Source of the DNA: Chamaecrista fasciculata
Lineage: Eukaryota > Streptophyta > Magnoliopsida > Fabales > Fabaceae
Length of the DNA stretch: 64,000 nucleotides
Direction of reading: 5' to 3'
NCBI GenBank assembly: GCA_003254925.1
Contig: QANZ01004226.1
Location: 98,240-162,239 of the forward strand
A program made the position numbers and the translations under genes. Within the stretch, counting starts at the first letter, position 1, and each line of letters opens with the position of its first letter. Of this stretch, positions 10,572 to 22,000 are shown one piece after another. The notes under the pieces were generated by a model. The model was given only the letters and a program-made list of their open reading frames with translations, was not told the DNA's origin and did not search any database.

Positions 10572-10777
10572 TGGTAGCCAACAAAAGTTGACTCAGTTGG
10601 TAAGGAGTCGACTTATAACCCACAAGATCGTGAGTTCGATTCCCACTGCCGATGTGATGACCTTGTTGGTAGGCGATCTGTAAGTACCTCTTTAAGCGCT
10701 CATAGAGCCTGGAGACCTGCCCTGGCCTTGGTGAGCCCCCGGGGCCCAACTCACCTAAACTTTTTCTTCACCAAAAA
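10572..10777 (+). mobile_element. tRNA-derived SINE, about 206 bp
   Basis: Perfect 13-bp target duplications (aaaataatcaaat) at 10559-10571 and 10778-10790. The head resembles a tRNA: an A-box-like gactcagttggtaaggag and a B-box-like gttcgattccc about 50 bp apart, i.e. an internal RNA polymerase III promoter. The 3' end is A-rich. The body differs from the SINE at 16552, so these are two families. Confidence 0.85.
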
Positions 10778-10791
10778 AAAATAATCAAATN

Positions 10792-10915
10792 ATACCCAAT
10801 GGGCCGGGGACCCTGAAATTTACCCTATGGGTATGGGTCTGGACCCGAACCCATCCTTAATGGGTACGGGTCCGGGTATGGTGGTACCCTACCCGTACCC
10901 TACCCATATACCCAT
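10792..10915. repeat. GGGTA / TACCC pentamer-rich tract
   Basis: Dense short words gggta, gggtc and their complements taccc, gaccc over about 120 bp, able to fold on itself. It starts right after a single N (10791) and the SINE target site. Similar tracts occur at ends of some plant hAT-type elements, but no second end was found. Confidence 0.45.
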
Positions 10916-11056
10916 TAGTAATAATAAAAATATTTTTATATATAAAAAATATAATACTTTGACACTTTATATTGAGAAAATATTAAAGTTTTTATAAATA
11001 TTGAAATATTTCATTAATGTATTCATATTTATGATTTATTTTTTTATTTTTAGTAG

Positions 11057-11359
11057 TTATAGATGTAAAAAGTTGGATGAATATAAATTTNTATCCATGG
11101 TTACAGGCAGAAGAAAAGCTTTATCAGAAGTAGATCCCAAAGCAAAGTGCAGAGTGCTAGGCTTGTTGGAGGCGAGAATGACTTGAGTGTTGAACTTCCC
11201 AGTCTGACTAAGCACAATGTCTCGCAGAGTTGTACAAATAAACAGATGATGATAAACATTCTCCTGATTAGATCTCTTACCAAGTAGCGTACACCTACCC
11301 TGCACAAAGACCAAAAAGTACACAGTAGTAACCCGTCTAATCTTACAGTCAAAAATCAT
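11057..11359 (-). pseudogene. possible remnant of a LINE reverse-transcriptase zinc-binding domain
   Basis: The minus-strand frame contains RCTLLGKRSNQ followed by HHLFIC, resembling the C-x2-C ... HLF..C pattern of the zf-RVT domain that follows plant non-LTR reverse transcriptases. One cysteine is replaced by leucine, a second frame carries part of the similarity, and there is a single N at 11091. If real, it is a short decayed piece; no reverse transcriptase core is nearby. Confidence 0.3.
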
Positions 11360-11644
11360 GATGGTGGGACCTGTAAGGTGAGTAATTCGGCATATAGGCC
11401 AAGAGACTTTAGTGCGATCCTTTTGCGGACCTAAAACGATCTCACTCGTTTGCCTGGTCGTAGAAACACAAACATTCCAAAAAGAAACCGCACTTTGAAA
11501 AGTCTGAACAGGATCGGTAAGAGCTAATCATATTCAAATTACTTGGAATAAGGCTTATCCATCCGGTCGATGTCTTTTTTAAAGTCAATCGGCTATAAAG
11601 TGATTGATTGGACCAAGCCCATCTTGGGATTGTCTTATTTTGTA

Positions 11645-12818
11645 GGCCAAAGTCTTATTTTGGTCCCCAAGTTATGCTCAGTGTTTCAAATTGGTCCCTC
11701 AGTTATTTTTTGTTCCATATTGGTCCCCCAGTTATTCAAAACTTGACAAAGTTGGTCCCTCTAACCGTTTCCATCCATTTTTCTGTTAAAAAGAGATAAA
11801 ATTAATTTTTAACTCTTAAAAGTTTAATTTTTTTGTATCAAAGACTTTTTTTTCTATAATAGAACCAAAATGTAAGAAAAGACCTTGTTAATGGAAGTTG
11901 AATTATTAGGGGCAAAAAAAAACTTTGGGGTTCTCTCTCTCTCTCTCTAAACTGACCTTCTTTTCTTTTTCTGGTTGTGTCCTTGGCAATTTTTCATTTT
12001 AGCTGCGATAACTATAGCCTTTTGACGCTTTCTGGGGGTACATGCTTTAGAATTTTACTATTTGGTGTTCTTGAGCTTCAACCCCAACATTCTAATACTA
12101 TATAGATTCCTGATTTTTCATGGGGTTCAACTTCTGATGCTTTAATGGTTAGAGGCTTTAGAATTTATTGGCAGGTGTTGTTGAGCTTCAACAACCGCTG
12201 TGAATGTTCTTTATTATTTGGCGTTTTAATTTACCAAAATCTTGGAAGTCTGAATTCTTCCTGAAATTGCTGGGTATGAGAGCATTTAGTAGTTAGTAAG
12301 CTTTCTTGATGCTCTACTGCCAAAACTATCTGTAGATCAATGCTCTACTCCATACGCCTAATTCTAATTCCAATTGAAAGCGTAAGATCAAAATGGGTGT
12401 ACGTAGTAGTAAATCTGGAATTCAAGATCTATAAACTCTTTCATCGTCTTCGTCTCCTCACCAGCATCATCGTCGACTTCATCTGCGACGGGGGGAAATC
12501 TTGGGTAGTAGGTGGATATTCATAGGTGGAAGAGAGAGAGAGAATATTTCCCAAAATAAACTAAAACCCAAGTTATTTCTTCTATCTTATATTTTGGTTC
12601 TATTATAGAGAAAAAGGTCCTTAATACAAAAAATTTAAACTTTTAGAAGTTAAAAATCAATTTTGTATTTTTTTTAATAGAAAAATGGATGGAAACGGTT
12701 AGAGTGACCAACTTTGTCAAGTTTTGAATAACTGGGGGACCAATATGGAATGAAAAATAACTAAGGGACCAATTTGGAGCACTGAGCATAACTGGGAGAC
12801 CAAAATAGGACTTTGGCC
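11645..12818. mobile_element. Mutator-like element, 1174 bp, with about 235-bp TIRs
   Basis: Perfect 9-bp target duplications (tattttgta) at 11636-11644 and 12819-12827. TIRs run from about 11645-11878 and 12585-12818, start GGCCAAAGTC and contain three repeats of a 'ttggtcccc-agttat' word. The interior (about 11940-12540) is unrelated to the TIRs and noticeably richer in GC than its surroundings, with CT/GA repeats at its edges, so it may be captured host sequence. No transposase frame is present; the element must be mobilised in trans. Confidence 0.85.
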
Positions 12819-12859
12819 TATTTTGTATGATCTTTTATTAATTTTTTGTCAAAAGATTT

Positions 12860-13703
12860 TAGTCATAAAGGTATGTCATGCTGTTTATTTTGGTCCTTTA
12901 TATTTTAAATTATTCATATTAATGTTAAATGTTAGTAAAACATTTTATTTTAATAACAAATTATTGAATATGGTTATATTTTTTTAATTTAATTTTGAAT
13001 GTTACGAGTCTAGAGCTACGTATTTATTTTGAAAAGTACATTTTCTATCTAGTTGGAGTCGTAAGCAAACAATGTCAAATCAAGTCCCGAAAGTATACTA
13101 CTAATTTCACTATCAAACAAGCACAATTGGTCATATCTCTTCACAAGTCTTTTTTTTTTTCAATTGGGACCGTCAGCAAATGAGATCAAATCAGACTTGA
13201 AAGCGAGGTTCAGACCAAAAAGTAAAAATTTATGAAAAATTGGTTTTAAACTCACTTTCAAACCCGATTTGACCTCACTTAATTTGTTGACGATCCCAAC
13301 TGGGTAAAAAAAACACTCGTTAAGTGTAATTTGTAGCTCCAAACTCATCACGATCCCAACTGGACAAAACTTACATCAAGTTCCCTACATCCTTGCTATC
13401 AAATTGTTTTATCCTATGACCAAATTGTTTTGTTTGATCGTGGAACTAGTGGCTTAACTTTGGTACCTAATTTGATCTCGTTTGTTGACAGTTCCAACTA
13501 AATAGAGAAAGTACTATTTGAACGCAACACGTAGTTCTAAACTTGTCACATTCAAACTTAAAACGGAAGAAATATGATTATTCAATAGTTTGGGATCAAA
13601 ATAAAACATTTTACTCACATTTAGGATCAATATAAATTTTTTGAAACATAAATGACCAAAATAAATACAAGGGTATACATTTAGGACCAAAATGCCCATT
13701 TTA
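12860..13703. mobile_element. foldback element carrying the shared non-coding core
   Basis: Left (about 12860-13080) and right (about 13440-13703) ends are inverted copies ('ttattttggtccttta' / 'aatgaccaaaataaat', then 'attgaatatggttatat' / 'atatgattattcaatag'). Between them the core ('gagctacgt...', 'ctatctagttgg', 'caaacaatgtcaaatca') appears in both orientations several times. No coding capacity; ends approximate. Confidence 0.6.
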
Positions 13704-14460
13704 CCTTAATTTTTTGTTATTTAAGTACTTTTTGTTTATACAAAATATATAATATATGTATTTATTAAATTTCGGATAGCAAATAAAGTTTAAATGGAGA
13801 CAAATACAAAAATATCTAATATATATAAGATAAATACGGATATTGTTTCAACTGAGCTATATCTATCTAAAACAAACAAGTAATTAAGTAATTAGGATAC
13901 TCAGCATTTAATATCATGTAATATAAATATTTTAATATATACAATTTTATATTTTATGTAATTTTTATTATATTTTAAATTCATTCATTTTAGTTCACGA
14001 TATATCATATATAGAATATATTCAATTTTTGAATTATAATATTATATTTTATATCTATTATTTGTTCGTATTTTAAATATTCTTCGAATATTAAATATTA
14101 AATAAATATATATACTAATTTATCAAATATGAATGGAATATCATATATTAAATAAATAAAAATATAAATAATGACAAACATTAACTATCTTACATGTTGT
14201 TATCCTTAAAGACAATTTTAGCCATCTCATTTATAGTCATCGGCTAAATTTCCCTTCATGGTGAGATATTATTTAGGTTTCACTTTCCTTCTATTCTCAT
14301 TTTAAGTAGGAAAACAAGATGCCAGTTGGAGAACTTAAATAAAATAAAATAAAAATAAGGAAAAGAAAATAAGTCACAAATCAACCCATTTACCTAAAAA
14401 GAGTGGATTGAGTCAATTTTCAAATTATTATATTATAAAATGATATAATAATTTTTTTTT
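13704..14460. other. AT-rich intergenic sequence, nothing recognised
   Basis: Very AT-rich with many TATA/AAATA words; no coding frame, no end structure seen. Confidence 0.5.
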
Positions 14461-14467
14461 GATAAGC

Positions 14468-15000
14468 AAATGATATAATAATTTTGATATATATTGATTG
14501 ATTGTCTATTTAACGGGGAGTTTAGAATTTCCTAACATGAATAATATTACTTACATAATTTAATAGCTACATTCGACAATGATATATGAGATTCAAGAGG
14601 CTCTGATTTCTAGAACCTGGAATCTCGAATCCCAAATTTAGAAAATCTATCTCGTTAATCTCAATATTTAAACATTAAATATCTCGAAGTCTAACATACA
14701 CAAAGTTATTTCTATTTTTAAAAAGTAGTTTCCAACTTATATTGTAAAATGACATAATAACTTTGATATATATTGATTGATTATCCACTTAAGGAGGAGC
14801 ATAGAGTTTACCAACATAAATAATACTACTTACATATTTCTTCAATAGCTACATTCGATAATTGCATATGAGATTCTAGAGGCTCATGTTCTTAGAACCT
14901 CGAATCATAAGTTCAGGAAAATCTATCTCGGTTAATTTCACTATTTAAGCATTAATCCTCGAAGTCCAATATACACAGAGTTATTTTTATTTTAGAAACA
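14468..15000. repeat. old tandem duplication, about 275-bp period
   Basis: The segment starting near 14468 (aatgatataataattttgatatatattgattgatt...) is repeated from about 14746 with scattered changes and small indels; shared landmarks include 'tagctacattcga', 'atgagattc-agaggctc', 'aaaatctatctcg' and 'acacagagttattt'. Identity is roughly 80% by eye. Confidence 0.75.
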
Positions 15001-15884
15001 ATTATGTTAGACTAAGTTATTTCTATTAATTGTTGTTCCAAAAATTTCAAAGACTCTTGCTCAAACTCCCATTGACTTATTTGTACCAATTTATCAAGTT
15101 AGTTTCAAGACCAATTAAATTAGTTCATATTTAATAATATTGATTTAACAGTTTTAAGTTAATTAAATCGAATCAAGGGTTAATTTAAGTAGTTATCAAA
15201 TATCTTTTACACTACTTTTTATAGCACCATATTATTTTCCTGAAGAGGGAATGAAGTGCTAGGCTTTTAAACAATATCAGATATGCGATCACTCATTCAC
15301 TCCCATGAAACTCATTTAATTGCATACTGTAAATTCAAAAGTTCCATTTTTTTAAGCAAAAAGCTGACAAACTAGCAAGCTTATGCTCGGGAAAGCAGTC
15401 CCACACACTTCTTGTTTTCAATATGTACTATAAAATATTTTTGTATTTATATAAGTATACGTGATTGTTAAGCATTGAACTAATTAGTTTTTTTTCTGAA
15501 TTATTTATTGGTAAAATCTAAAATATAAATATAAAAAATGAGAAATTTTTTAATATGTCGAATTTATTTTTTTTATATATAGTTTTGAATTTGATAATAA
15601 TCAATAATCAATATATTGGGCTTTCCGTTGCGTCGGGCCCACTCAATGTCTCAGTATTCGCGTTCTTTTTCCCATACGTTGCACGAAGCCAATCCTTACA
15701 AGCTGTCTTTCTCTTTTTGTTTTTTGGTATTCCTTAAAAGCCACTATACTTCTACACAAGCCAATAAAAAGTCGACGCGTCATCATGTACAAAAGTTTTA
15801 CCGTAGGCCTAATGTAGGTGATAAATTTCCGGGACAGTCAATAACAAACACGCACGAAAACGACGATCAGCACCGTCTTCCAGA
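15001..15884. other. intergenic, no gene seen
   Basis: AT-rich until about 15600, then more balanced composition towards a candidate promoter near 15885. The open frames at 15555-15891 show no family resemblance. Confidence 0.4.
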
Positions 15885-15892
15885 TATATAAA
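15885..15892 (+). promoter_or_regulatory. candidate TATA box, possibly of the SUVR gene
   Basis: TATATAAA followed by a CT-rich transcribed-looking stretch (15900-16000). The next coding exon on this strand is the SUVR start at 19083, so this would imply a long, spliced 5' UTR with its last intron ending at the acceptor 18996-18997. Linkage to SUVR is inferred only. Confidence 0.25.
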
Positions 15893-18800
15893 CGCAGCGC
15901 AGTCTCTAGCTAAGAGTCTTGACTTTCTTTCGCTTTCTTTCTTTTGCCGTTTCATTTTCCGAGAGATTTTCTTGGCAGCCAAACATGCAGTCTCAGCCTC
16001 ATCAATAATCCTCTTCCTCACGCTTCCGCTGTTGGCGACAATGTAATCGACAATTCTTTATATCTTTCCGTACGATCACGCATTGTTAATTTTACTTCCC
16101 CTTCAAGTTCAAGGGAAGGGTTTTAACTTTTATTGTCTTACACATTCACCGTATTATTATGTTATTAGCCTCTTACATGTGGTCTTGTCTGAATCTTTTA
16201 TTAGATGAATGCTACTTTCTTTGAGAATTTCTTGGTACGAACTACGAAGAACTACTTAGCCTTTTGCTCCTCGTTGTCGTCGTCGGGTGACTGTGTATGT
16301 AAAGCTATTTCTCATTCTTTTCATTTTACTATGTATTTCCGTCATTATTGGGTTATCGGAAGGCACACCAATCCTTTAAGGTCTCTTATATTTTAGATTT
16401 TATCCGAATGGTATCCCTAATAAACAATGCTGTTCACTGTGAGCACCCTGAGTGACTGTGTCTCTGTTGTCATTGTGGAAGAGGGTGAAGATTGAAGAGT
16501 AAAAACTACCGGAGTCAATTTGATTTTTTAAGGGCATTACATATTAAGATAGAAGGTGAGCCTTGGCGCAACAGTAAGGTTGTCTCTTGATAACCAAGAG
16601 GTCACGGGTTCAAATCCTGGAAACAACCTCTCTAAGGTCGCGTGCATCTTGACCCTTCCTAAACCCCACCTAGTGGGAGCCTCGTGGACGCCCTTAATTT
16701 GTTGCATATTAAGATACAAAATTTGCTGAAGTACGGAATCCATCTTCTTGTCATATTTTCCACAGCTTACTGCGATAGATCACTTCAGAATCACCCCTTC
16801 CTCGTTTTGCTGTAAAACACTAAAACCTGCTTAACATTTTTCTCTTACCAGCAAAAGGATAATATTATTTCACAAATTGATTTCCCAATATATATATGTG
16901 GCATCTGTAATTGAGTATCCTGCATTTCTCAGTAATTAGACAATTTTAGGCATCTGATAGTTGAAACGTGTCGTTTCATTTAACACCACGAGGCAATGTG
17001 ACAATTTTGGACATCTAATTACAAAAAACTTTAGGATCGTCAATTAAAGAGGATCCGTTTTCGTATATGTCTCAGTATTTTTAGTTTTCTTGTTGCATAA
17101 GAAACCTTTGACATTGGTGTTTTACTTGCATTCTATTTGTCAAACCCATGCAACACATTTTTTCTAACAATTGGGGTTCTTGCAAACATTCATCTATTGG
17201 GGTATAATGTGTTTTTTTTCTTTGGAAAAAATAAAAGAGGGAATTAGGTATTCCTTAAGCCAAGGCTTCAGATTTTTTAAGTATGATGATATGAGTGCAA
17301 TTCTGACCCTCTTTCTTCAAAATTTGTAAATGAGAAGTATATTGAAATGGAATTCCTTTGAAAGGCCTACTCTGTCCTAGTATTAGAAATACAACAACTT
17401 TTGTTCATAAATTAGTTAACTAAGATATATGAGTAGACTCTTAAAGGTTAGCGTCTCAAGGTGGATAAACCTTAGGACAGACTTAGGTGCATTTTCTTGT
17501 GTTTTTCTTTCATATTCTCAGATAGCAAACCTGTCAAGTGGATATTATTTTACAGCTTAGCACCATATGATTGGCTCATTCAAAATTTTTTTGCCACGTG
17601 TTATATTTTTGTTATAGAACTTGATGGCGAATACTTAAGTGACCTTACGAACGGTTCGCCGTTCATTCGCTTTTTTCTCATATTGTGTTAGACTAAAGAA
17701 GTAAAGATAATTGCATTGAATTTCAAATGTTACATTTGGAAATAACATAAAAGCCAAATGTTGCTAATTTTCTTTCTTGCACATCCTTATATTTATTGGG
17801 CTAATATCTCTACTTAAATGACATAGTGTACATCTAGGATTGTCAGAGGTCTCTCAGATCTGGTATGCATAACAAGTATAATCTATTGGTTTCATTTTGT
17901 TTTTCCTTCTCTGATCGTGAGTTTTCTTCTTCCATTTTTCTCTTCTTCATCCTCATTTTCCTTAAATCATAGAAAAGAAATTACCAAATGATTGTGAATC
18001 TAAGAGTCCCAAATATGACAAACAGCTGCAGTAAATGTGATTCTTTTTCTCCTTCCAATATTTACTTGAGCATTGTCTGCCAACCATTTTAGATGCACAG
18101 TTTCCTTCTGCGATAACCAACCGTTTATAATTTTGTTTCTCTTTTTTTATTCATTATGAACTCTTTTCAGGAGGAAGGTGAAGAATACTGAGAATGGCTT
18201 TCTGAAACTTTGATTTCGGTATTGAGATTGATGTCTCCTAGCCTTTTGCGGTGGTATCTAATTACTATTTTTTCATGTTTCCCTTTCTCTGGGAATTTTT
18301 CAAAGGCCATTGCAAGAAATTCTGCATTTCATAATTGTTGTCGCCTCTTGAGTGTCAAAATTGCCTTTTGCTCCAGTTAGTTCTTCATTGATTTTTTTAA
18401 ATGATAATTTAGAATATGATATGAATCTGATAGGCTCGATATACTTAGTTACTTACTAGCTCGAAGGCTTACCAAAGAAGGGAAAAAGGGGAATAGAAAG
18501 AGGCTGGGGCGAGCACGATTGGGCCATCAGAAAAGATTGATGTCTATGGGAGGAGGGGGAAGGGTGTGCTGGTAGTACGGAAGTTATGGAAAAATAAGCT
18601 GGGCATAACGGATTCTGACATGACGGCGGAAGGAATGTGAAGGAGTGTATGAGCATGCCTTTATTTGGAAGGGAAGCTATCTTAGGGTAACTAAGGAAAT
18701 ATTCTAGGAATTTGAGGGAGAGTCCTGGTCTCTTGAAAGCCAATCTATCTTATTTTCTTGGTATCCTTTCTTCTTGTTTATTCTAGGATTGTTGCTGGTT

Positions 18801-18997
18801 TTATCCTTTTTGTATGAACTGTTTATGCTGTTATATCAATATTTAGTCAAGGGAATCCTATCAGAATCATTCTTAGGTGTTGAAGTTTTCTAGCCATATG
18901 CAGGATTAAGGATGGGTTATCAGGGCATCTGAACTTTAAGTTGATAGCAAGATTTGGTAAATGCCATTTTTCAATGAGCACAATTTTTTTTTTGCAG
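15893..18997. other. region upstream of SUVR: likely 5' UTR exons and introns, with one SINE
   Basis: No protein-coding evidence on either strand apart from the SINE at 16552. A good acceptor (ttttttttgcag) at 18997 just before the exon with the SUVR start suggests at least one 5' UTR intron here. The positions of upstream exons cannot be fixed from sequence alone. Confidence 0.4.
16552..16704 (+). mobile_element. Au-type tRNA-derived SINE, about 153 bp
   Basis: Perfect 12-bp target duplications (catattaagata) at 16540-16551 and 16705-16716. The body begins ggtgagccttggcgcaac, has the A/B-box pair with ggtcacgggttcaaatcc, and continues into acccttcctaaaccccacc and tagtgggagcctcgtg. This matches the well-known plant Au SINE layout, though shorter than its usual 180 bp or so. 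Confidence 0.9.
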
Positions 18998-19082
18998 GTA
19001 TTGTGGGGGAGCACAAAGTCTTGACAAACAAGTGGCTCCAGTGATAGTGTTGAATCAAGTGACAATTACTTTTTGGAACTTA

Positions 19083-22000
19083 ATGGCTCCAGATTCGACT
19101 CCCAATCCAAGAGTCACCAATGCCTTCAACGCCATGAGGGCCTTAGGAATATCCCGGGATGAGGCGAAACCAGTGTTGAAAAAACTGTTAAAAGTGTATG
19201 ATAAGAACTGGGAACTTATTGAAGAGGATAACTACCGGACGCTAGTAGATGCTTACTTTGAGCTTAAGGAAGAGAAGGTGACCCATCTAAACATCTCTGT
19301 TTATACATTTAAATTGCTTGTTGTCTTTTTTGCTTGGTAATCTTTTGTTCGCATAAGTTCTTTTTATGTGTACTTTGAGATTAGGGAAGATCAGGTAACT
19401 CACCAAACATCTCTTCTCTGTCTATACATTTAAATATCTAGTTGTCCGTTCTGCTTGCAAAATATTCTATTTATCTTAGATAAGAATTGATAACTAAAGT
19501 GGGTGTTGAAAATTTTCAATTATCTCTGTTTGCATCACGTGAATCTTCTTTTAGCACCTTCTTTCCTTTTATTATACTTTTTATGAGTATATTTTGTAGT
19601 ATGTCCCTTATTGTTCGTTTCAAATAGGAAGCAGAAGGTAGCGGAGAATCTCCAATGAGTCATCATGTTGGAGAAAGACAAACTCAGAAATTGCATTTGG
19701 TAGATGAAGATGACCAGCTTTTGGTAAGTTCCGACAACTCAAGAAAAATAATAGCTATAGAAGAGAATGAAACAATTCTAAGTACTTTTGCACAGGAAAC
19801 CATTGAGTCATCTCAACTTTTAAAGAGCAATAAGAGACCCAAAATTAGTTCGTTGAAAACAAGAATTAGTGAGGAAGAAAGGACGTCAAAGTTACATGGC
19901 ATTGCAGCTAGAGATAGAAACTCAAATTCTGAGAAAGCATCATGTTCAGGGCACGATGAAGAGCCAATTGATAAGCCCAGCTCTACTCATATCCAAAGAG
20001 AAAATTTACCAAGTAATCATCATAAAAAAGAGACAATGAAGTCAAAGGCCGAGCAATATAAGTTACATCCTGAACTCAGTTCAACAAGTTGTAAAGGTAA
20101 TCTTGCCAGTTTCTTTGACCAGAAATGTCTACCCATGTTGTTGTTTTTTCTTCGCCTTCATTACTTTCGTATCATATACTATTGAATATTGATCCAAATT
20201 TATTTTAATTTAATTGACAATTGTCCTACTTCTTTCTTCCAATTTTTCTTCTATATCAAAGGGAGAAAGATCGAAGGAGTATTCTCAAAGCAGTCGATTT
20301 CTGATAGTATTTCCTATATTTCTTGCAAATTAAGCATAAGGTTGAAATAGGCTTTTCAAGAGAATACTACATATCATAGCTTAATTAATTATACCATCTT
20401 GCAATTTCCTCATTACGCTTTTAAGATTCTGCTTCTCTAGCAGAAAGTCGTAGAAGCTTTTTATACCCATTCTCAACATCATCATCTATGTTATTTGTTA
20501 TTCTATTAGTATATGTTCATAGCTAGGACGTATTTTTCTATTGGTCTTTCAGAATTGGCATTCCAACTATTTATTCTTGCACACTTGGTAAAGGGCCAGG
20601 GGGAAGAAAAACAGAATCATTCTTGTGCACTTTAACTTGAACAAAAGCATTCACAGCCTGCTTTGCCCTTGTGGGTCGTCTAAAGAATAATGCAGGCATC
20701 TAAAAGTTTAATCATGTGACAGATATTGGATTCACTTTAGTTTTTAAAACAATAATAGCATCTTAGTTAATAATAATATTCTCTTGCTGATTTTCTATAG
20801 GCGTATCTGAGGTTTCAACTGGGAATCGCAGTGTCAAGTTGTTGTCTTCTCAGTCTTTGGACATGAGCAATAAAAATGGTAATTCTGCACATAATAACGA
20901 CCCAAAAAACCATAAGGCTAATATTGATATTGCTTCTTCACCTTTGGGAGAACTGAAAATCTCCCTAAACTGTGCCCTTGGACCACCAAACTTCTATGCT
21001 CCTGATATAGATGCTGTTGTGAAGTTCATGGAGGAGAAATACCGCAAGTCTTCCGACATTGTTGGGCCCCAATTTTCTATGATGAAGTTATTAAATGATT
21101 TATGTGAGAGTTTCCTTAGCTTGGGCACGAGAAAAAATAAAAAGGGTTCACATCCTGAGCATAACAATTCAAACAAATTAGCCTTGGTGTCACAACAAGC
21201 TGTTGCTAGAGATGAGAAGAGGCCCTTTCATTGTCACAGTGACATAGCAAAAGGTTCAGAAAAGGTGAAAATCTCATTGGTAGATGAATTTGGCGATGAG
21301 GAGCCACCAAAGTTTAATTACATACCAAAAAATCTAATATATCAGAGTGCTAATGTAAATATCTCTTTAGCTCGTATTGCGGATGAGGGTTGCTGTTCAG
21401 ATTGTTCTGGAAACTGTCTTTCTGCACCATTACCTTGTGCATGTGCTCAAGAAACTGGTGGAGAGTTTGCTTACACTATGCAAGGTTTATTGAAAGAAGA
21501 ATTTCTGACAGCTTGTTTGTCTATGAAAAAGGAACCTCAAGATCGTGATATTGTGTTCTGTAAAGAGTGCCCACTTGAAAGGTCTAAGAATGAGTATATG
21601 CATGAGCCTTGCAAGGGGCATCTAATTAGGAAGTTCATTAAGGAATGTTGGAGGAAATGCGGATGTGACATGCAGTGCGGAAATCGTCTAGTGCAACGGG
21701 GTTTACGATGCAAACTACAGGTATTTGCTCTCTGAATTTTCTTAGAGTGCTTCTACTTTCTAGTAGCGATTTAATTCTCCCTCCATTCATTTTTTTAGTT
21801 TGTTTATTCCACAGAAGTACCATGTTGATATTTTGAGTTATGGCAACTACAGAGAAATATTTTATGGAAGTTGTAATTATATGTTGTATATAACTTCTTG
21901 AAGTTCATTGTTTTATTTCTTCTCTACTTATGAAGCATGGACACTGACACGGACACGGACACACCGACTCGCTAAATTTTTAAAATTACACGACACGACA

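Noticed and set aside
10590-10660. tRNA gene
   Set aside because: A and B box-like words are present, but the cloverleaf is not complete and target duplications mark it as a SINE. The same holds for 16560-16630 and 62340-62405.
18456-18743. 95-aa minus-strand frame with Pro/Ser-rich sequence
   Set aside because: No recognisable family; lies in the presumed 5' UTR/intron region of SUVR on the other strand.
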